The notes beneath the pieces are model-generated. The model saw only the letters and a program-made list of their open reading frames with translations, ran no database searches and was not told the origin of the DNA. 64,000 bases of DNA from Fasciolopsis buskii (lineage: Eukaryota > Platyhelminthes > Trematoda > Plagiorchiida > Fasciolidae): assembly GCA_008360955.1 (NCBI GenBank), contig LUCM01009331.1, positions 7,130 through 71,129 on the forward strand, read 5' to 3'. Positions 24,701-39,700 of the stretch are shown piece after piece (the first letter of the stretch is position 1; each line of letters starts with the position of its first letter). Position numbers and translations under genes: made by a program.

Positions 24701-27700
24701 TTCTAGTGGTGAACACTGGCGAAGGGTCGCCGTAAGTAGGAACTTGAATTTAATTGGTCGCATACAGAAATTGCATAATTGCAATTAATTTTCCTGGCAT
24801 ACCCTCCAATGAGAGGCAACTGCACGGTCGGCTGAGTCGAAGGCTGCTTTCAGATTATGAAAGACGAAGACAGTGGGTCCACGGAATATGTGTCTATGTC
24901 TTAAAATCTTTCGCAAAGTGAAAATTTTGACCCTTGCACTCTCGACGGGTACGGATCCTGGCTTTGTTCTCACGCATATGTTTTTCGCGAAAACCAGACA
25001 ATCGTTGGAGGGTCATACCCAAGGACAGTTTGGATTCAAGTCTTACTAAGCCAATTCCTTTGTGGTTTTCACACGATGATCTGTCGCTTTTATAGTAGAT
25101 CGGTGCAATCACTGATTTCCACCAAATCATCAGGAATTTCTTCCATACCTCAGAGTGATTCCGGTTGGTTTGTTGTCTCCGATGTAAACACTTCGTCATT
25201 ATCCCTGGTTCAGCTGCCTTAAGCCGTATAGGAAAAACTATTACCTTGATCATCTCCGTTCCGGATGGAGGACTGGTATCCATTTGCATTAGCTTTCTGG
25301 AAGGTATAAAAGAAGAGCCCTTTGTGGCAGTAGGCAAACTAAACTGCTCCCTGAAATGTTTTGGCTGAAGCTCCTGACTGACCCAAGCCAGCGGGACCGA
25401 TGACAGTGTGACCAGCCTGGTCTAAGGCTGTGAAGGCTTAGGAAGGTTCCAGGTGAGGTGATGTTGTCTTACAAGACAGAAATTATGCTTACCAGAAACA
25501 ATCTGTGGTCGGAACAAACTTGGATGCGACCACCTCCGTTGTCAACTCGATCATCCGGGACAGAAAATCTGTCTTAGATGTGCATTCCGCCTCCGCGGAG
25601 GTGCCAAGCTGAAGCTGAAATCACTGGCAATGATCACAACGTCCGATGAACGCTCAGGTAGGAATAACCGAGGTGACACCCGGTATAACTCGTCTTTCGC
25701 CTCAGGGGACTTGCAAGCAGTGGATACATAGACGGATATGATGAACAAACAACGACGGTCCAATCGACAGCTACCTAAACAGAACCGTCCAGCCGAAATG
25801 CACACAAGTGACTGTTGATTGGGATCCACTATAACAGTGCACGCTGGGCAGCACGTTCAGGGCACTCCCAACGCCAGCCAGGCCAGGAGCGCTGGAAACC
25901 GATTACTAGGCACGCGAAGGGTGAATCGTGAGAATAAGGTTGAGTTTGGGTTATGAAGTGTGTTTGCGGAAGTGGGGTCTTGCATGCACATCTACGTAAT
26001 TCGTGTAAACTATTTTTTCCCTCCACCGACGCTGCCATCAGATAAGTCTATCGATCCGCAGGTCTTTGTGGTATTTTGCTTGGATCCTTTTTAGAAAGAA
26101 CAGAAATTATAACTGTTTTTGCGAAAAGGACACCGGATGTATACGAGCAAGCGGTAATCCGAAGCTGTCTACATCACAGAGGGTGTTTTTCTGTGTGAAT
26201 TCTAACCGCAGTCTTCGACTCGGAAGCTCCATCCGCAAGGCACTGGGGTAAGCTTATCATTTGCAGATACATTCAAACCAATGCTGCTGCTGTCCTAATT
26301 ATCCCGCGTGTCGACCGAAAGTGTGGAATCCATTGCTATACTATCCATTAAGATTTGTATCTGTAATGGCAGAAAGTCCAGCCGTTAAGCGGGGGGACGG
26401 TTCTGGTTGTTAACCAAAGCATTTGACTCTAACAAGAAAGCTTTAAGTAGATGAGCAGAAACTCATATAGTTGGACCGATTACTCATTCCACTCCGTTTT
26501 CGGACTAAGTTGCTGGTTAGTTTCTCTATTCACATTGTCAGGATGTTTCGCCATTGAAGCGTGCAGAAAAGCCTTTATGCCGACATACCCCATCTATACT
26601 ATCTCCAGTGCAGGCATTCCGTAACTCATAGACTGAATAGTGATTTAAGTTTCGCCTTACTTTAGGTGGTATAACTTACAGTGGACTTTGCACACTGACC
26701 GCAAAACCAGGCCCCTACTTGAACGGAGTCTTGATCACCGGCAGCAGTGATCATGCTGTTGTTCATGCGTGGTTAACTCCAGCCGCTGATTTGAACGAAG
26801 ATTTCGTAGTAACCTACAAGGTGCTAATTGGGCAATGAATACCGGTGAAATTCTGGGTCCTGTCTACAACTGAGGCTATGAGCATTCGCCCATACGATCC
26901 CCAGTCATGTAAACATTGAATCATCCTTGACTCACTCGCCAACCCGAAACTTTCTTGAATCCTTTACAAATCTGAGTCACAAGTTTAAACCGCATCCCCC
27001 ACTTGATAATTATGACCGCAATTCGTTTCAGGCCTATACGTTCACGCATACATGCACATGCTCATACAAGAGAGGACAGGTTTTGACTATTAGAACTACA
27101 ATTATCATTTCCCCTTTCGCATTTATTCCAAACCATGTTTTGCATATATATATATATGTATATTTATATATATATGTATATATATATATGTATATATAAG
27201 TTTGCACAGCTAAAGTCATGAGTATGAATAACTTGTAACGAGTTTATTCGTCACATCCTTTTGCTTTTCAGTGGGCTCTGCATTTGCTATCTGAAACTAT
27301 AGCTGACTTGTTTGAGCAAGCATTCAAACAGAGTTGTGTTTATCCTGTGTGATATTTGAAAGCGAAACTTGATGTTGCGAAGTCATTTCAACAGCAGACC
27401 TGTGTGATATTTTTAAGTTTCCCCTTTTCATAGGAATATTTCATTTCTTATTTCTTTCAGTTGTCTGATCACCGCTGTTATCTGTTTACGCTAAAACTAC
27501 TAAGTCCGAATCGGACATGTCATTCGTTGCTGTTGCTTAGCGATGGGCAGTGTTGAGTGCTAGCTCGAAATTTCTGGGGACCTTAATGATCAAATCACTG
27601 TTCTGCGTTTGTTTTTCCGCTCGTAATGTTGGAATTGGAAGTGCAGAAGTTTAGTCCGTTCATTTACGGAATGTGCTATCCGACTTGACACGATGAGACC

Positions 27701-30700
27701 AGACAGTGCATATTGTAGAAGCAACACGGGAAAGCCAACTTATGCCTGAAAGCTTTGGACTCCTAAGAATCTCCCCAGATAAGTTGTTTTTGAGTAGATC
27801 GATCATTCTGAAAAATCCACGTATAAGCAAACAAGCAAGTCGTCTCCACGTCCAGTTATCTTTCATGCAAGTAGACCGTCTGATAACGGTGTAGGCGCAC
27901 GTTTGACAATTCCCGTAGGAAACAACCTTGACTTGCTCGAATCCAAGCAGGAGGACAGAGAAGGCGGTGCGTTAGTACTGCTGACTCCTGACAAGGAGAA
28001 ACGTCTTACTGATACTATGAATTTCAAATTGTAACGTGGGAGTTGGTAACTAACACGTTATCTATCTTATACACAAATTGAGTTTCATACTGCTTGCAAT
28101 TGTTCATAATAACTAATGCAGTAGACGAATATGTGAAGTTTCCAGAAGCGCACTGTCTACTCCGCAGTTAATGCCGCACACACTGCAATCCTCCATCAAT
28201 GCATCACATTCATAAACAGCATAAGAAACGCTGTTATCCTAGGACTCTCCAGTTAATAGCTCACAAAGAACAACTAGCACTCACATCTGTGCTCCGTTAA
28301 TGAGTTTTTCATCTTTTTACAACCGTCAAATCCAAGTGAAATTTTGGTGCCAATAAACAAACTAATGGACAAAAGATACTTGTAATATTTCCAATTCCGT
28401 ATGGCGTGAATCAACCAACTTCGGCATTAAATCGCTAGTTTTCTTGGACATGAAAATAAGAAAGCTCACTGATACGGCTGTTTACATAACTAAACTTTGG
28501 CAGAATATAAGGACCATTATCGTGACAAAATACTCGTATTCCCCAGAGTTACTATGCCAATGAAGCATGTTAACAATAACAGTAGTTAGGTACAGCTGTT
28601 GGGCATAACGTCTATGAGATTCCGAATGGCTTTACTTTCAGTCTACGGTCACTAGGATCTCCAAGTGATCTACCCACTCTTCAGTCCGCATGTTTTCTAA
28701 CCTCGATATAGCTTTCTGGTCATAATGGATAAAATGATATTTCCTAGACTGATATATAACCCGCAAAACGACTGTCATCATCTAGGCCAAAGTGCACTGT
28801 GAAACGTCACATAATCCAACTGAAACCAGCCTTCATTTAATAGGACTAGTTTTTTACTGCTGGCTCGAAGATGATGAGTTTCATATTGAAATGGTTTATA
28901 TGATGGATGTTTTTGAACTGTGTACTTCAAAAGGAAACAACTGATCACCGTCAGATTAAGTCCCACCAGATTTAAGTAAATAACACAATGCATCTTACAA
29001 AGGACCAACAATACCATGAAGGTTAGTTTATTCTAGTTGAGATAGTCTGTATCCGTGATATTCAAAAGTTTTATTTTAGAATTTGAAAAATCCGTCGAAC
29101 TTTTTACTGTTTAAATCACTAAATTCTCAAGGAACGTGAGCAAGAACTGGATAGGCTGCTGATGGAAGCTGACAGACTGGCTGATATCGAAGAAACTAGA
29201 AAAAATAGGTTGCGGGAACAACGGAACAATGATGAACTGAGGCAATTTCTATCAGAAAAAGTAAGTTTGTCTTTCCTTCTATTTGGATGTTTTGTGTATA
29301 ATGCCTGAAGTTCGAAAAATAAGAGTTAACGAATGATTCACAAAATTTATTATGTGAAATAATTTGATTTATGCGCATAACAATGAACCGATCTGGATTG
29401 TATTCATTCCTTTTCCTAAAAGCGAGTCTGTGGTGGTTTTCTTTCCCGTTTGATAGCCTTCGTCTATTCATGGACAAGTTCAATATACACCTTAATAAAT
29501 GAACAAAAATACAAGAATCTTGTAGGTGCAGAATCATATGTTGTTTAATGTTTTATGTATTCAGCCGAGCACGCTGGGTCGTACTTTGGAACTGGGTTGA
29601 GAAACCTACCGCACTGTACTCGGCTGGATGATCAGTCCCACCTCCATCAACTGCCTAGACCATTTGTCGGTGAATAAAAGGGGTATGAATTTCACCCTAC
29701 TCCAAACACTATAGCGTGATTAGAATAAGAACCTGTGATAAAGATGCGAATCTACTTGTCACCACTTTAAGCTTTTCCTCATGATCGACTGAAAGCTGAT
29801 TCCCCAAAATTGCAGTGATAGTTCGATGGCATCTTTGCGTTAACACTGAGAACCTGAACATATCCTAAGAGGGATGCTTCTGAGGTCAATAGGACGACTG
29901 TGACGATGCCTCAGTTCAGCTACCATTTTGCAACCATTATATTAGTGCTAACGTGCCATCTCTAAACACCAAATATCAGTGGGAAAAACAAACGTGTCAT
30001 TAGCGGCGAGAACCACATGGAATTGGAAACTTCTGGAATACGAGAACGGTACTGACTGCGGCGTTTTCCCATATCGTCTACCGGCTTTCATACGCAGAAT
30101 CTTGCAGGCCAGTAACCTAAATCAGCCTGCTCGGCACGGTTCATTGGTTGGGGCTTTTCTGCATTTTTTTCCAGGACTCAGACTAGCTGTGAACCGTAAC
30201 CGTAATCGATGAATTTCACAACAAAAGGTTTTTTGACTGTTGGAAGAGAGACTTCAATTTCTGGGTAAAGGTAGACGAAAATTCCCTGAGTTATTTATTT
30301 CTAATTTTTGTGATTACGCAGGGGAACGACAACAATAAAATCAATCCTCTGAACTTTACTTCTAGGCAGTTGCGAGTTTTACTGGATTGCTAATTTTTTG
30401 ATGCCCACAATCTGACAATAAATATAACAATGAATTTCGAATTGATGCGATCCAAGCCGGAGGAAGTTTTATCCTAGCTCAGAAATGACCAGATTTTCGT
30501 GAATCAGTGCCGTATAGATCTAAGGCGCTGGGTGAAGAGCTTTTGAGGAAATAATGGTCAAGTGGACCGAGGTCCTAGGTCGATTCGGGATTTAGACAGG
30601 TCGCCAGGAATAACATGACAGAGATCTTTAAGTATTTTTGGAACTAAATTAGGTGTAGGACACGTGCTTCACTCACCATTTCAGCAAACAGTAATTGAAT

Positions 30701-33700
30701 AAATGACCAATCAAAAGAACAATTCCATATAAAGAACTACGCTGAAAGGCCCACAGTGAAACAGTCGAGTAAGAAAAATGTCTTGAAGTAGAAGTGTAAC
30801 GCTCAAGATTAAAATGCATAGGCTTTCGAAGATGAAGACAAGATAGCACGAAATGACCGATAACGGTCGGTCTGTGAAGACCTGTAAAGACCTGAGAAAT
30901 TCAATCCTGTATAGGCGAACATCGCGAAGAGAAAAGCGAAACCAGACAGAAAGATGTATTCAAAAAAGCGATATGGAATTAGAGAACGAGAACCGCAAAA
31001 TAATAGTTCGCAGTGCTTTGAAGTTTTAAAGAAAGATTGCTAGATTTCTAATCGATTGACATAAAGTTACTTCAGGGGCCAACTTGCGTGTTCCAAACCA
31101 CCATACCGAATGATCTACAAAGAGGTAACTGATGCCAGTGAAAAATGGACAGGGTGAATGGAGGGATGTTTAAACAAGAACAAGGAAGCTTGGTGACATA
31201 TTAGACAATATCTGTCCAGAGTACGTCCACGTTTGCAGCCAATGCTAACAAATGGGATAGAGATATAGAGGAGTAGGATTTTCGAGCTAAAAGTGAACTC
31301 AGAATGAAGGCAAAACAGAGGTAAATTAAAGAAATGTGCCTCCAACAAACTGATAGTTTTAAGTAAAGTTAACTAAGCAAAATACCGCAACAACTATGTT
31401 GCTGTTGATTTTATGGACAAACTGAAATCGAATAGATGGATTGGGTGCAAATTTTCTAGACAGCTGAGTCCAACTGATTAGATGCGAAAGGCGCAAGATG
31501 AAACCGTTAGAACAGAATAGTCCAGTTTACCTTCCTGTTTATTAAAATCATTGTTGTTCCTTTCAAACAATTGCAATTAGAACGTGAATGCACTGTCCCA
31601 AGGCAAAGCATTACTACCATAGCCACGAGTAAACACTGCAAAGTAGGAAATCACGCTACCAACAAAACGAACAAATGCGCCAAATGTAATGGAGCGAGTC
31701 ATGGCGCACAACGCCACCCAAAGGATTCTGTTGTTTCTTCTCAGTTTCGAATACAGATGGATGAACAAATATTCCCCGGAAGCACACGATCGGTTTCGCG
31801 AGTACTGCCACTTTTCGGGTATGCGTACCCGGCACTCTGCTGCCATTTCGCTACCCACATATACCAATAGCCATTTCTGAAGACACTGCATTGTCTCTTG
31901 CGATATTTCGGGGTTCCGTCAGAACTAATCGGATCTGTGTGAAGAAACATTTGTTTTCTCGTGTTGACATCGATGCAATCCACAAAACCTGCCAGGCATT
32001 GCCTGCTGGCAGATTATGGAGCTCCATGCAGAAAATACGTGCACTTTACATTGCTATCGCGCAAATGCCTACATTTTCGATGCATCACGTTTCAGACTTA
32101 TTGGAGCCAGGTATCAGTAAGCCAGTGGTACAGCATTTCCGAATGATTTGGATACAACTGATAAACACGGTGCAGCTACCAGTCGTTTCAGGCATCTGAA
32201 CGCCTGACTATACGTAGAATTCAGAGGGACCAATCATTGGAAGCTGAAGTGTACAATACCATTCCTTACATTATTTCGGAACTATGTCGGAATTATCTGG
32301 GCGCATGTCAAAAGCATTCAAAAATATCATTCAAGTGACTAAGTGGAATCTCGTTTGTAAGGACTCAAGAGGCTATCCATCTTAGATGGGCACATTTTTG
32401 CGTACGTACAGTAATATGCTCTGCCTGTCTATGCATGGTTATGTCATCTGGCAGCAAAAGTACTCTTGAGAAGTCGTGCGCATGTTCTTACCTGATTCTG
32501 AATAAATTTTGAACTGATCCGAATAATGTTAACATAGTCCTCAAATGATCCGGGAAACGGTGTAGAAAATAATTGATGCTCTAAATATGAGCAGAGAGTT
32601 GTATTCATGCAAACTGAAAGCAATAATTTTAAAATCGGTTACAAACTAAGAGCTGAATGCCTGAAGGTAGTTATGTCGCGCAAATTGCTACAGTCAACTG
32701 AAGAGCTGTTCATCATTGGGTCTATGCTCTGCAAATATTTTCGATTGTCCTGATGAAATCAAAAACTACATCATCCCACCCGATGCCCGCAAAGCAATTG
32801 GTCTATTGCTGAGACTCAAACCCTCTAAAGTTAGATCAGGTCTGAACTTGTTCGAACTCAAAGAAATGCGTTCGCTTTGACCAGCCTGATAATTTTTCCC
32901 GTCTTACCGATTAGCTTGGTAGAAATAAGAGACATTACCAAAAATCTGTACCGTCTCTTGTGATTAGTCTGTGATCGTAGGTTCATATAAGTTAGATTAG
33001 CTCACATAGTTTTGTGGGTTGAAGTAGACTCTCTCGTTTTTATAGCCAAAGGTGTACTTGATAGCGTAAACTATAGTTTTGGGAAGATCAAATTACTCCG
33101 GCCACAGAAACAATAACGGATGATGTGTGGATCTAATTAGTGACAAGGGATAATACTGCGACCAGAATTAGATCCAAATACTAACAATTTGCACCGCCAT
33201 TTTCTGTGATTCTCTACATGTTTTTCCCTCCAACACTGAACCGACAACCTCGACTTCACTACTTTGGAACAGATAGTTTTAAGATTTCTTGATATATCCA
33301 TTGAAAATATTTAATGCTGAGTGCGCCGTCACTAGTTTTTCATAAATGATAATCTCTTCCGATATCAATTGCACAACTGGTTGCTTTGGTTTCTGTCTGA
33401 TTACATGACTTGTTATCAAACCAATGAAGCCTTCAAGAAATTTCTTCTTGGCCATCTGAAATCATGGAATCGGCTTAATATTTCGTGGGGTCTGTTAGAG
33501 ACGGCCGGTTGTCAATATATGGCTGTCTGATTACCCATGATGCCTCAAACAATGCTTTTCGATAATCAAGTGCGCCATTGTGCTGGATTATGAAGATTCG
33601 GTACAGCAAACACAATTACCATCTACATTACTAACAAGTAAACGCTAATTTCTCCGTTAAGATTGACTAAAAGCAAACAAAATCTGCAGGCTGTTCCGGA

Positions 33701-36700
33701 ATTGAACGTTATTTTCAAAATGTATCAAGAAATCCAACAATTTTGCGATGTAATGATTTAATTCGATATTGCCTACTAGGGATTCTAATTTTATCGACAG
33801 TTGTCCTGCTTGAGAGCAACTAGACCGATTGTTTGAATAAAACATCAGTCACGAGTAAGCAGAACGACTTAATTTTATTGGCTGGTTTTCATGCTCTGAG
33901 CCATGGTGGCTAATGAGTGCATAATGTAAATCTTACTCGGTTCTCCAGTGTAAGTTAATTACTTTGCTAACAGTATAGTTAGATATTAGTAGTAGGAGAC
34001 TGAATGTCTTCATGAAATAATTCACCATGTGATATCATCGCCCAACTCATTATAAAGAAACCATGGAAGCACTGTACAGCTGTTTCATCCTTGTTAGGAA
34101 TCATCAGCAGTGCATACCCACCGCGCCCGAACTGGGACGCGAACTCGGGATGAACGATTCTGAGTCGAACGCCTTAGCCATTACGCTACCGGGCAGGCTC
34201 TGAACGGTTTGTTGAACTTGATACCTATCCGTCACTGATTTGCACGGTTACTGTCCGCCAGCTCAAGCGATCGACCCTGCTGATAGATGACTTCTATGCA
34301 GGTAGCCTAAGTATGACGGAGGCTTTGGATATGACCTACAGAGCTGTGCAGCTGATGATTCCTAACGAGGATGAAAGAGCTGTATAGTACTTCCATGGTT
34401 TCTTTACTGTGAGTTGAGCGATGGTATCACATGGTGAAGTATTTCATGAAAATATAGTTAGAGTAGACCTACTAAGGTTTGTTCTTGAATCGGGGCTGTT
34501 ACCAAGCCTGAACAGTAGATAATTTTGCACCAGAATCTTATTTATATTAGAGAAAATATGCAAGACTTCTAAGTGTTTTAAGATCATACGGTGATTTTTT
34601 GAAAGCAACTCGTCAGTCAGACAAAACCAACCTTCAGTACAAACACATCTGGGGATTAATATGGTTTTAGGTGGCAAATAATATTCACGAAGCTAGTAAA
34701 GCAGAATTTTTCCAGGAAATATCAGATCTCTTGAGTTTATTACCGTTCCTCAAAACGAATTAATGGACAGTTGGTTGTTTTAAAGGTTGACTTCCTGTAT
34801 GGGATGGTGAATGTTTGATGAATAATCGAGCAGCTTTACAGTGAACTTACTCTGCATGGACTTTCCGAATGAGGTTCTACTCACAAATCAACTGAAGAGT
34901 GTTCGAGTATGGGGATGATTGGACAGGAAACCGTCAGATGGGCACATCTGACAAGCTGCAATAAACGCAAAATCGATTACGTGCTTCTAGAGAATTTTGC
35001 TTAGCCATCAGAAGAAACAGATAATTCGATTTAATCGTATCCATGAGCACAGCCTAAAACGATGAACATTTGGCAGAACAAAATGAAGACATGCTACGCA
35101 AGCACTTCGTTTGCTCCATTCTATTTCAGAATTATAACATGAAAATTTGCAGACAATAAACTGTGAATAGCGCAACGGATTAAACTGAAGGAAGGTCTTA
35201 TGTATTTGCTTACTAATGAAATCAAGTGACAAGAAGGCCATGCGAGGTAAAGCCAAAGCAGGTAAAAATTCGGAGTTAACCGTTTCTGTGCGCGAAGCCC
35301 TGGTTGACGTTTGCTGATTAGCACAGCCTCATTGAACAGCACTGGTTTAGGAACTATAAAACATATCGTTAGTCCGAGAGACTGGGTTGGATCAACTTTG
35401 ACAGTCGATGCCATCAGGCTCTTCGCGATTGACGAGGTTGGGGATTTCGCCTCAGTGTGTGAGGTAGTAAGCGGTTAGGCTATCGATTTTGACAACCATT
35501 TCGGTCTGTGCTGAGACATACACTGAGTCAAGTATGGGCAGTATTCGCGTCACCGCAGCTGCAAGCGAACTGACAGACAACGTGTTAGGCATTACGATCA
35601 ACAATATAGTTTGAGTAAATTTGAAAGCCCAACTTTTTGGTTGTTCGTAGTAGACCCCAGTGTGTGGTTTGACATGTCCTCCTTAAATGTTCTATTCACC
35701 CGGTTAAATGAATGATTACCTATAGGTGATAAAGCAGTAGGAATTGGCTTCTTTTTGACTGTCATCAGCTTTTTGCAGTTTTCTCATCCTTCAATGCTGT
35801 TAGAAGAAATAGTGCGACTAACCGTCAGCTAACAATGTTCGGTAAAAATCCTAACCCGGTTTCAAACTGGACCGTTTGTTCAGATTTTCTGCACTCTGTA
35901 GAAGAATTCGAACTAATCGCCGCTTGTGTGCCACTGTTGTGAAACTCGGTGGCTGTAGGCAACTTTCACTTCAAGTGGGTTTACGGTGGACGTTACTTTA
36001 CAGCGTTCCATCCGCGTCTGGTTACTAAAATATCTAAAACAAAGTGATGTGCTATCTTTCTTTTATAAACAGACGGAAAAGTTGGATTGAATAGATTTCA
36101 GTGTTGACATAACAATCAAACCATCCTTCATCCGAGTAAATTAAGCTATCACCGCAGGGCGAATTTAGAAATATTATTAGGGATATTTTTCCCGATCATA
36201 CGCAAAAACATTTGCCAAGGTTGAATCCCAAGGCTTCCCATGGCTCCACTATCAGTCTGACTAAATGACTTTTCTTCAAAAGTAAAACAAATGTCCCCGG
36301 TTTGCATGAGACTAAGGTGTTTAATTTACTCAAATGCAATGAGTACATGAAATTTTCGTGGTAAAAGTCACACAGAAATCAACTGTTTCTCGATGAGGTA
36401 CTTTCTAAACAAGGGAGCCAACATCAACCAAGGAGATAGAGCTGGAACTCACTGAAACGTTGCTTAACAAGCCCGAGAGTACAACTGGGCCTTGAGGATA
36501 AACTGGCGTTGACTGTTTTCGAAGCAAGCAAACATGCAAACCAGCGAGCATTTTTATGATAAGTTGAATTTTCATGCACAATATGACTTTCAATTGATCT
36601 CCAGATTTGTAAACTTTCAGTGATCTCCTCAAACAGGACGCTTGTGTTCCGACTGATTTAGTATTTTTTGGTGAAAGTTGACAAGAAATTTGGAGACGCT

Positions 36701-39700
36701 TGGATGCAGCTGTCCGTCTCCCATCTCCTCAGCAATCTTAACCAACAAATGGGCGCACTAGAACCATCTCTTTGTCTTGCTTGTAAGCCTTCTGTATATT
36801 GCTAGGACATTGTGTAATATTGTTCGGCCTTTGTAAGCTCAAGCTTGTATCCCAGTAATAATAAAATAAAAATAAAAATGCATATCGCCTGTAACGAAAA
36901 GTTAAAAAAATGATACCCAACTGTAAAGCTGTGAGTCAAAAATCTGGGACATAGACTGGCATTGATCAGATCTATGTACACCAGTGCTTGACCAATGCAG
37001 GCCACAGGAAATCTGTGTACGGCTTAATTGTGGAGGTTCTCATTTAAAAAAGGGATCTACTTCTAGAGTCTGCGCGAATTTTGAGGAGATCATTATACAG
37101 AGAATGGGATGGATCTTCGAGGGTCCTGAAAACAAATTTCTGCCATCCACTCATTTGTAGGGTATGTGTGTCGTTGACCAAGCGGAGTACGGGACAGATG
37201 ATGAAGACCAATCGCAAGAATGCCACAGTATAACGCTGGAAAGGTGATAAGAGAACAACGGAATAACACTTGTAGAGCAAACTGAGAACCAACGACAGAA
37301 TTGACATCAGACCTGTCACCGAACTGTCTGATCTTTGAGATTTGAGAAGACAGAGGTAGCAATCTGGTTTTGGTGGCAAATGTGCAAATAATGGCAAATG
37401 TCGAAGGAGGCCGGAACCCCGAATTACTTTAATAATGGGCATGCTGGTCGATAAGGAAACCAGAACTAGACAACTTGAAGATACGTTCAACACACCTGGT
37501 TCGACTATGTTCTGTGGACTCAAAATACGCCAACGGATTAAATATAGATCCTTTAGGTCATAATCGGTTGATATAAAGAGGCTTATAGCAACATCGTCCA
37601 AATACTTGATCACGGAACCAAATGAAATTCTGGAGAGTTTTCCCACTTAAGCGGAAAATTAGAACAGGGAAAGGACAATACAGAACAGAGCACGGAAGTT
37701 AGCAGCCCTTCAGACCCCAGTTTTTGGATCAGTATATTCCGGTAGTCTGTAGTCTACGGTAACATGTAGGGTGTGAATCCTAAAGATTGGCTCGTGAAGT
37801 ACAAGGGTTGGAATCCAAAGCGGGACAGCACCGAAGCAAATCAGATCTAACGGAATTTGCATAATGTTTGCTGAATTGCATGTGGAATATACTAAATATG
37901 AAACGGTATCAGGGGTGATCGTATTAGATTTTTAGACAAACTGAAAGGGTTCGAGTGAAGTAAGTATATAGTGTGCAGGGCGATCGAGTTTTTCACACCC
38001 AACCAGTTTCCAAAATTCGGGGCAAAAGGCAATGAGGATGTTGTCTTCTTTTGGATCGGGATAGCTGTTGTTGCTTTCCAGCTGGCTGGAATGGAGCATG
38101 AATATAGTGTTAATACGCAGTTTCGAACAGAAGACGGACACCGTAGTTAAGGAAGCATAAGGGCAAGCCACCTGGTCCAGCAATAGCTGAAACACTGGCA
38201 GTTCTAAGCAACTCAGAAACATCATGCATGTCTGAGTGTTTGATACCGATACGCCCAGATGAGAGATATTGTGAATAGGTAAATATGGCAAGCATAGTGA
38301 ATTTAGTATGATGGACAAGGATATAGAACGGACGGAGAAACGATTTTTGCCCTGGGTCACAAAGAATCCGAATCTCCCTACATACAGGTTTTCAAACCGA
38401 CTGTTTGGATGCTGGTAGGCTAAAGCGGAATCCACTCGCCCGACATCTTATAGTTGAGATTAAACGGATTCATCTTGGGTGGTTGTTCTTTCAGTCCCAT
38501 TGAAGATCTTCCCTTTAGGCATGAACACATCTTACAGATTTCGGCGGAGTGAGCACAATAAGATCAACTCAGCAAATAAAAATATGTCAATAGGTCGTCC
38601 GAAAACCCGAAACGTTCGGAGAGAGTAAGCCACTCAAACGAAATTTTATCCACTTAGATCTAGTAAAATGTCATAATACACATAAGAATACATTTCTGCG
38701 TCACTACAATGACACAATAACAGTCGTAGATTAAGGAACACAAAGTTTAGAGGAAAAGCACGGGAGTGGTTAGACAGGACTATCTCAAGATTTGCAGATT
38801 CGTGTGTGGGCGAGAAGCATAAATCCCCCAAATCATGCACAGTCACTAGGGTTAGACAAGTACAGTTAAATCCCCTAACAACAGAATTCAGTTGCTGCCA
38901 AGACAAACAACAATGAATGAATTGAAGAAATAATAAAAATAACAGTTTCAGTCGAGGAGGCAAAAGCAGTCATATTAATGTCGTTAACAAAAATGGTACT
39001 AAAACAACGTAACCTAGAAAAGCAAAGAGGTTAAGAAGTGAATACCGTTACAACTATAAGAAAAGACGAAGCACGACTTGTCACTCTAATATATACAATG
39101 TAGTAACCCCACCACCTACGATTTTTTTTTACATTGTTTTTCCATCCTGTCAAACTCAGTCCATCCCATTAGTGAGTAAGACGGAGTCATCTTTTTCAGC
39201 ATTTGGCCACGATACTTGTTTGTAAAGGAGACACGTGCTATTGTAAATGCGCAAATCTAGTATTTATGAAAATTCAGCTATTCTTCTAAACACAGAATGT
39301 ATGTTTCAGTTATTTATTAATGGAAAACCATTTTGGGGTGGTATACCATAGAGGCTAGTCTGCCAACTTCCGCGACAGTGTTTTCTCGTCGAATAGGTGA
39401 TCCCGGGTGGGTGAATTCAATGGAGCGTATAGATACCCAATCAGTAACATGAAACTTATAATGTAGAGTAAATTTCCTTGAGCAGGTGACCGGCGCACCT
39501 ACAGTAATCCCAAACGTTAGCAGATAGCAATACTAGACAACACAACCAGGTGTCGTGCAATTAATCAAGACGCTCGCACGTAAACGGGCATGCTAGCAAA
39601 TGGCAACCAGTTAAACATTAATGTTTGGTTCTTGTCATTATCGTTTTCCATGAACGTATCAGCGACCAATAGGACAATTTACGAACTCATCAAGACATCA

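Larger units (their letters stand above)
22793..29131 (+). other. Intron 5, 6.3 kb, carrying nested repeats
   Basis: It runs between GTAAGT and CTCAAG. It contains the 443-bp inverted repeat pair and, between the arms, an antisense RTE-like LINE. From 27358 to 29131 I see nothing recognisable apart from a 14-bp repeat of the arm end. Confidence 0.75.

Noticed and set aside
31571..31891. Cysteine-containing frame with a CAKC motif, considered as a zinc-knuckle gag
   Set aside because: The spacing does not fit a CCHC knuckle and an antisense frame of the same length exists.
38646..38963. 105-codon minus frame with a hydrophobic start, considered as a secreted protein
   Set aside because: No splice context or homology is seen, and it lies near LINE relics inside an intron.
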